This document shows positions 42,640 to 46,349 of a stretch of 46,349 nt of DNA, piece by piece. The notes under the pieces were generated by a model that was not told the DNA's origin, ran no database searches, and saw only the letters and a program-made list of their open reading frames with translations. Origin of the DNA: Eshraghiella sp964414835 (lineage in GTDB: Bacteria; Bacillota; Clostridia; Lachnospirales; Lachnospiraceae); the NCBI GenBank assembly GCA_964414835.1, contig CAYPWY010000015.1, positions 1-46,349 on the forward strand, written 5' to 3'. The position numbers and the translations under genes were made by a program. Every line of letters starts with the position of its first letter. The stretch's first letter is position 1.

Positions 42640-42707
42640 ACCGGAAAATTCCTGACGAAACAGTAGCGGAATATGCCTGACGAATCCGCACCGGAAAATT
42701 CCTGACG
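42640..42707. repeat. Three imperfect 25-bp direct repeats
   Basis: Copies begin at 42640, 42665 and 42690, an exact 25-base period. Copies 1 and 3 share an identical 18-base core (ACCGGAAAATTCCTGACG); copy 2 differs at four core positions. They lie between the nifJ terminator and the AI-2E permease gene and code for nothing recognisable. Confidence 0.75.
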
Positions 42708-42714
42708 GACTATT

Positions 42715-42754
42715 ATACAAAAAGCGGTCCGAAGCCATTCCGGCTTCAGACCGC
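42715..42754 (-). terminator. Intrinsic terminator after pyruvate:ferredoxin oxidoreductase
   Basis: A 13-bp GC-rich stem with one G-U pair (arms 42742-42754 and 42724-42736, five-base loop) followed on the minus strand by TTTTTG. It is about 50 bases after the oxidoreductase stop. A smaller hairpin (GACGC-TAT-GCGTC, 42763-42775) lies between. Confidence 0.9.
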
Positions 42755-42804
42755 CCTTAACCCGGACGCTATGCGTCAAGGCGTAAAATTAATGTTTACT
42801 ACAA

Positions 42805-45800
42805 TTAATCAAAAAGTCTGCTGTATTTAACAAGATACTCATATCTTGCCTTAGCATTCTCCTCAGCAGCAGTGAAAAGCTTCTCTGCTCTCTCAGGGTT
42901 AGCTTTTGCAAGTCTTGCATAACGAGCTTCATTCATAATGAACTCTCTATAGCTTCCCTTAGGCTCTTTAGAATCAAGCTGGAACGGATTCTTTCCTTCG
43001 TTCTTAAGCGCCGGATTGAATCTGAACAAATGCCAGTAACCCGCATCTACAGCTGCCTTCTCAACATCCTGTGCATGTGACATACCTGTCTTAATGCTGT
43101 GGTTGATACATGGAGCGTAAGCAATAATAAGTGATGGTCCCGGATATGCCTCTGCCTCTGCAATTGCCTTGATACACTGGTTGCGGTCTGCACCCATTGA
43201 AATCTGTGCTACATATACATAACCATAGCTCATTGCGATGCTTGCAATATCTTTCTGCTTAATCTCCTTACCTGCTGCTGCGAACTCTGCAACCGCACCT
43301 GTAGGAGTAGCCTTAGATGCCTGTCCTCCTGTATTTGAATATACCTCTGTGTTAAATACAAAGATGTTAATATCCTTATTGCTTGCAAGAACATGGTCAA
43401 CACCACCGAAACCGATGTCGTATGCCCATCCGTCACCACCGAATACCCACTGTGACTTCTTGGAAAGCATATCCTTGTCTGTAAGGATTTCCTTAGCTGC
43501 ATCTGAGTTTTCGTTAGCAAGAGCCGCTATAAGCTTCTCTGTTGCAACGCCATTAGTTGTTCCGCATAAAAATGTATCAAGATATTCCTGAGCTGCGGCT
43601 TTTGTATCTGCATTAGCTGTTGTCTCAAGTACCTCTTCAACCTTCGCTTTAAGTCTTGTTCTGATAGCTTTCTGAGCAAGCTGCATACCCATACCAAACT
43701 CAGCGTTATCCTCGAAAAGTGAGTTACACCATGCAGGACCATGTCCGTTCTTGTTAACGGTGTAAGGTGTTGAAGGTGATGAGTTACCCCAGATAGATGA
43801 ACATCCTGTAGCATTGGCAATGTACATTCTATCACCGAAAAGCTGTGTAATCAACTTAGCGTAAGGCGTCTCTCCGCAGCCTGCACAAGCTCCTGAGAAC
43901 TCAAGAAGCGGCTGCTTGAACTGGCTTCCCTTAACGGTAGTCTCTTTAAATTTATCAAATACTTCTGTCTTATCAGGTAATGACTGACCATAATCAAATG
44001 CATTCTGCTGTGTTCTGTCAGTATCATCAAATCTCTCCATAACAAGAGCTTTTTCTTTAGCAGGACATACATTAACGCAGACCTTACAATCCATACAGTC
44101 AAACTCTGATACCGTCATAGCAAATTTCATTCCCGGCATACCTGTCATATCTACCATCTTCATTCCTTCCGGAGCCGCTGCTGCCTCAGCCTCTGTAAGA
44201 GCAACCGGACGGATAACTGCATGAGGACATACATATGAACAGAAGTTACACTGGATACAGTTCTCAGGCTTCCATACAGGAACTGTTGTAGCAACGCCAC
44301 GCTTCTCGAATGCTGCTGCACCTGATGGAGTTGAACCGTCAACATAATCCTTGAATGCTGATACAGGAAGCTTATTACCCTCCTGTCCGTTAACTGCGTG
44401 CTGAATGTTATTGACGAAATCTACCACATCCTGTCTTGCACCTGTTGCAGTTGCTGAAAGGTCTTCATCTCCTGCTGTCTTCCAGCTGTCAGGAATTGCA
44501 ACTTCAACTACATTGTCAAGTCCGGCGTCGATAGCATTATGGTTCTTCTTAACAACATCTTCACCTTTCTTCATATAGCTGGCTGTTGCCGCATCCTTCA
44601 TATACTTAACTGCATCATCAATAGGAATGATGTTGGCAAGCTTGAAGAAAGCTGCCTGAAGGATTGTATTTATACGAGCGCCCATTCCGGTTTCAATACC
44701 GAGCTTGATACCATCAATTGTGTAGAATTTGATGTTGTGCTCTGCTATATATCTCTTAGCCTGTCCCGGAAGATGATGCTCAAGCTCCTCAGGAGTCCAG
44801 CTGCAGTTAAGAAGGAAGGTTCCGCCGTCTTTAAGGTCCTGAACCATATTGTACTTACGCACATATGCAGGATTATGACATGCTACGAAATCTGCCTTGT
44901 TAATAAGATATGTTGATTTAATCTTAGAATCACCAAAACGAAGGTGTGAAATTGTAACACCGCCTGACTTCTTGGAATCATAATCAAAATATGCCTGAGC
45001 ATACATATCTGTGTGGTCACCGATAATCTTAATTGAGTTCTTGTTGGCACCTACAGTACCATCTGCACCAAGTCCCCAGAACTTACAGCTTGTGATTCCT
45101 TCAGGAGCTGTTACAGGTGAAGGACCAGCCTCAAGTGAAAGATTGGTAACATCATCATTGATACCGATTGTAAATTTCTTCTTAGCAGTATTATTATATA
45201 CAGCAATAATCTGGGCAGGTGTTGTGTCCTTGGAGCCCAAACCGTAACGGCCTGTGAATACCGGAACATCGGCAAACTCTGTATCCTTAAGTGCTGCAAC
45301 AACATCAAGGTAAAGAGGCTCACCTATTGAACCAGGCTCTTTAGTTCTGTCAAGAACCGAAATCTGCTTAACTGTCTTAGGCAGCGCTGCAAGTAAATGC
45401 TTCGCACTGAAAGGTCTGTAAAGACGAACCTTGACAACGCCCACCTTCTCGCCTGCTTTAAGAAGATAATCTATAGTCTCATCTATAGTCTCACATACTG
45501 AACCCATAGCGATAATTACCTTCTCTGCATCATCAGCACCATAGTAATTGAAAAGCTTATAATCTGTTCCAATCTTAGCGTTAACTTTATTCATATACTC
45601 TTCAACAACATCAGGAAGAGCATCATAATATGGGTTACAAGCCTCTCTTGCCTGGAAAAAGATATCAGGGTTCTGAGCTGAACCTCTCTGGCATGGATGT
45701 TCAGGATTAAGCGCATGACGACGGAAGTCGTTGATTGCATCCAAATCCACCATATCTTTAAGGTCTTCATAATCCCACATCTCAATCTTCTGAATCTCAT

Positions 45801-46332
45801 GTGATGTACGGAAACCATCGAAGAAATTAAGGAAAGGAACCTTACCCTTAATTGCCGAACAATGTGCAACAGGTGTTAAGTCCATAACCTCCTGAACACT
45901 TGACTCACACAGCATAGCAAAACCGGTCTGACGGCATGCATATACGTCTGAGTGGTCACCAAAAATATTAAGTGCGTGTGAAGCCACACAACGAGCTGAT
46001 ACATCAATTACACAAGGTAACTGCTCACCGGCAATTTTATACATATTAGGAATCATAAGTAAAAGACCCTGTGATGCCGTAAATGTTGTTGTCAAAGCTC
46101 CTGCTGAAAGCGATCCGTGAACAGCACCTGCTGCACCGGCCTCTGACTGCATCTCTGTCAGCTGAACCTCCTGGCCGAAAATATTCTTTCTGCCCTGAGT
46201 TGCCCATTCATCAGCGCATTCTGCCATTACGGATGATGGGGTGATAGGATAGATAGCTGCAACATCTGAATACGCATATGACACATGGGCTGCGGCATTG
46301 TTTCCATCCATGGTTTTCATTTTTCTTGCCAT
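42805..46332 (-). CDS. nifJ: Pyruvate:ferredoxin (flavodoxin) oxidoreductase
   Basis: 1175 residues, the full single-chain form. Order: pyrimidine-binding domain (IYPITPSSVMAE at about 29), transketolase C-like domain, gamma domain (FKFWGLGADGTVGANKN-like region), a two-cluster ferredoxin domain (CIQCNFCSYVCPHA and CMDCKVCVNVCPAKEK, about 690-760), then the TPP domain with CAGCGETPYAKL, GDGWAYDIGFGG and the C-terminal cap. It oxidises pyruvate to acetyl-CoA and CO2, reducing ferredoxin, the central step in strict anaerobes. AGGAGG precedes the ATG by 11 bases; the promoter is outside the window. A strong terminator follows. Confidence 0.98.
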   Translation of the reverse strand: MARKMKTMDGNNAAAHVSYAYSDVAAIYPITPSSVMAECADEWATQGRKNIFGQEVQLTEMQSEAGAAGAVHGSLSAGALTTTFTASQGLLLMIPNMYKIAGEQLPCVIDVSARCVASHALNIFGDHSDVYACRQTGFAMLCESSVQEVMDLTPVAHCSAIKGKVPFLNFFDGFRTSHEIQKIEMWDYEDLKDMVDLDAINDFRRHALNPEHPCQRGSAQNPDIFFQAREACNPYYDALPDVVEEYMNKVNAKIGTDYKLFNYYGADDAEKVIIAMGSVCETIDETIDYLLKAGEKVGVVKVRLYRPFSAKHLLAALPKTVKQISVLDRTKEPGSIGEPLYLDVVAALKDTEFADVPVFTGRYGLGSKDTTPAQIIAVYNNTAKKKFTIGINDDVTNLSLEAGPSPVTAPEGITSCKFWGLGADGTVGANKNSIKIIGDHTDMYAQAYFDYDSKKSGGVTISHLRFGDSKIKSTYLINKADFVACHNPAYVRKYNMVQDLKDGGTFLLNCSWTPEELEHHLPGQAKRYIAEHNIKFYTIDGIKLGIETGMGARINTILQAAFFKLANIIPIDDAVKYMKDAATASYMKKGEDVVKKNHNAIDAGLDNVVEVAIPDSWKTAGDEDLSATATGARQDVVDFVNNIQHAVNGQEGNKLPVSAFKDYVDGSTPSGAAAFEKRGVATTVPVWKPENCIQCNFCSYVCPHAVIRPVALTEAEAAAAPEGMKMVDMTGMPGMKFAMTVSEFDCMDCKVCVNVCPAKEKALVMERFDDTDRTQQNAFDYGQSLPDKTEVFDKFKETTVKGSQFKQPLLEFSGACAGCGETPYAKLITQLFGDRMYIANATGCSSIWGNSSPSTPYTVNKNGHGPAWCNSLFEDNAEFGMGMQLAQKAIRTRLKAKVEEVLETTANADTKAAAQEYLDTFLCGTTNGVATEKLIAALANENSDAAKEILTDKDMLSKKSQWVFGGDGWAYDIGFGGVDHVLASNKDINIFVFNTEVYSNTGGQASKATPTGAVAEFAAAGKEIKQKDIASIAMSYGYVYVAQISMGADRNQCIKAIAEAEAYPGPSLIIAYAPCINHSIKTGMSHAQDVEKAAVDAGYWHLFRFNPALKNEGKNPFQLDSKEPKGSYREFIMNEARYARLAKANPERAEKLFTAAEENAKARYEYLVKYSRLFD

Positions 46333-46349
46333 TTTAAAGTTTTCCTCCT

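Noticed and set aside
1..46349. CRISPR array, tRNA, rRNA, insertion sequence or prophage
   Set aside because: No regularly spaced identical repeats, no cloverleaf or rRNA-like blocks, and no transposase, integrase or phage genes were found on either strand.

Overview
The window looks like core chromosome of a low-GC, anaerobic, spore-forming Clostridia bacterium, most likely a Lachnospiraceae member; I cannot fix the genus. Pointers are pyruvate:ferredoxin oxidoreductase, paired GlgC/GlgD, SpoVG, SpmB and a CwlD-like amidase, the FabK-type enoyl reductase, a divergent long PRPP synthetase, and the order Sua5 / LMW phosphatase / RpiB / ATP synthase / YwmB, which resembles the Bacillus subtilis ywlC-atp-ywmB region. 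No prophage, insertion sequence, CRISPR array, tRNA or rRNA was seen.

Layout: 1-1333 is a chemoreceptor cut by the window edge. 1711-4449 (minus) is glgC-glgD-spoVG. 4761-9511 (plus) holds murC, a DnaD-type and a DnaI-type primosome gene pair, and PRPP synthetase. 9660-15166 (minus) is an envelope cluster of YwmB, an unknown 845-residue exported protein and a class A penicillin-binding protein. 15234-22277 (minus) is a full F-type ATP synthase operon (atpZ, atpI, atpB, E, F, H, A, G, D, C) whose c subunit carries a sodium-binding residue set. 22376-24364 (minus) is Sua5, LMW phosphatase and RpiB. 24443-27091 (minus) is a CwlD-like amidase and a membrane-anchored GH18 protein. 27321-29583 (minus) is an unusual module: a Ser/Thr kinase fused to a degenerate ParA-like domain, a standalone paralogue of that domain, and a 72-residue unknown protein. 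29770-32667 (plus) is MecA and Tex. 32710-38320 (minus) is a BMP-type nucleoside ABC importer operon ending in xanthine phosphoribosyltransferase. The rest (minus) is DegV, FabK, SpmB, an AI-2E family permease and pyruvate:ferredoxin oxidoreductase.

Best candidates for something undescribed are the kinase plus P-loop-less ParA-like pair (27620-29583), whose two ATPase-like domains share a G-x-G/V-T-H style loop without the P-loop lysine, and the 845-residue protein next to the PBP, whose C-terminus resembles a C39 peptidase that has lost its catalytic residues. Regulatory points of note are a terminator-like hairpin that buries the ywmB ribosome binding site, a perfect DnaA box in front of the primosome operon, and an atp promoter that moves the first gene's start to a TTG codon. 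All family names are from reading the sequences; no database search was run.
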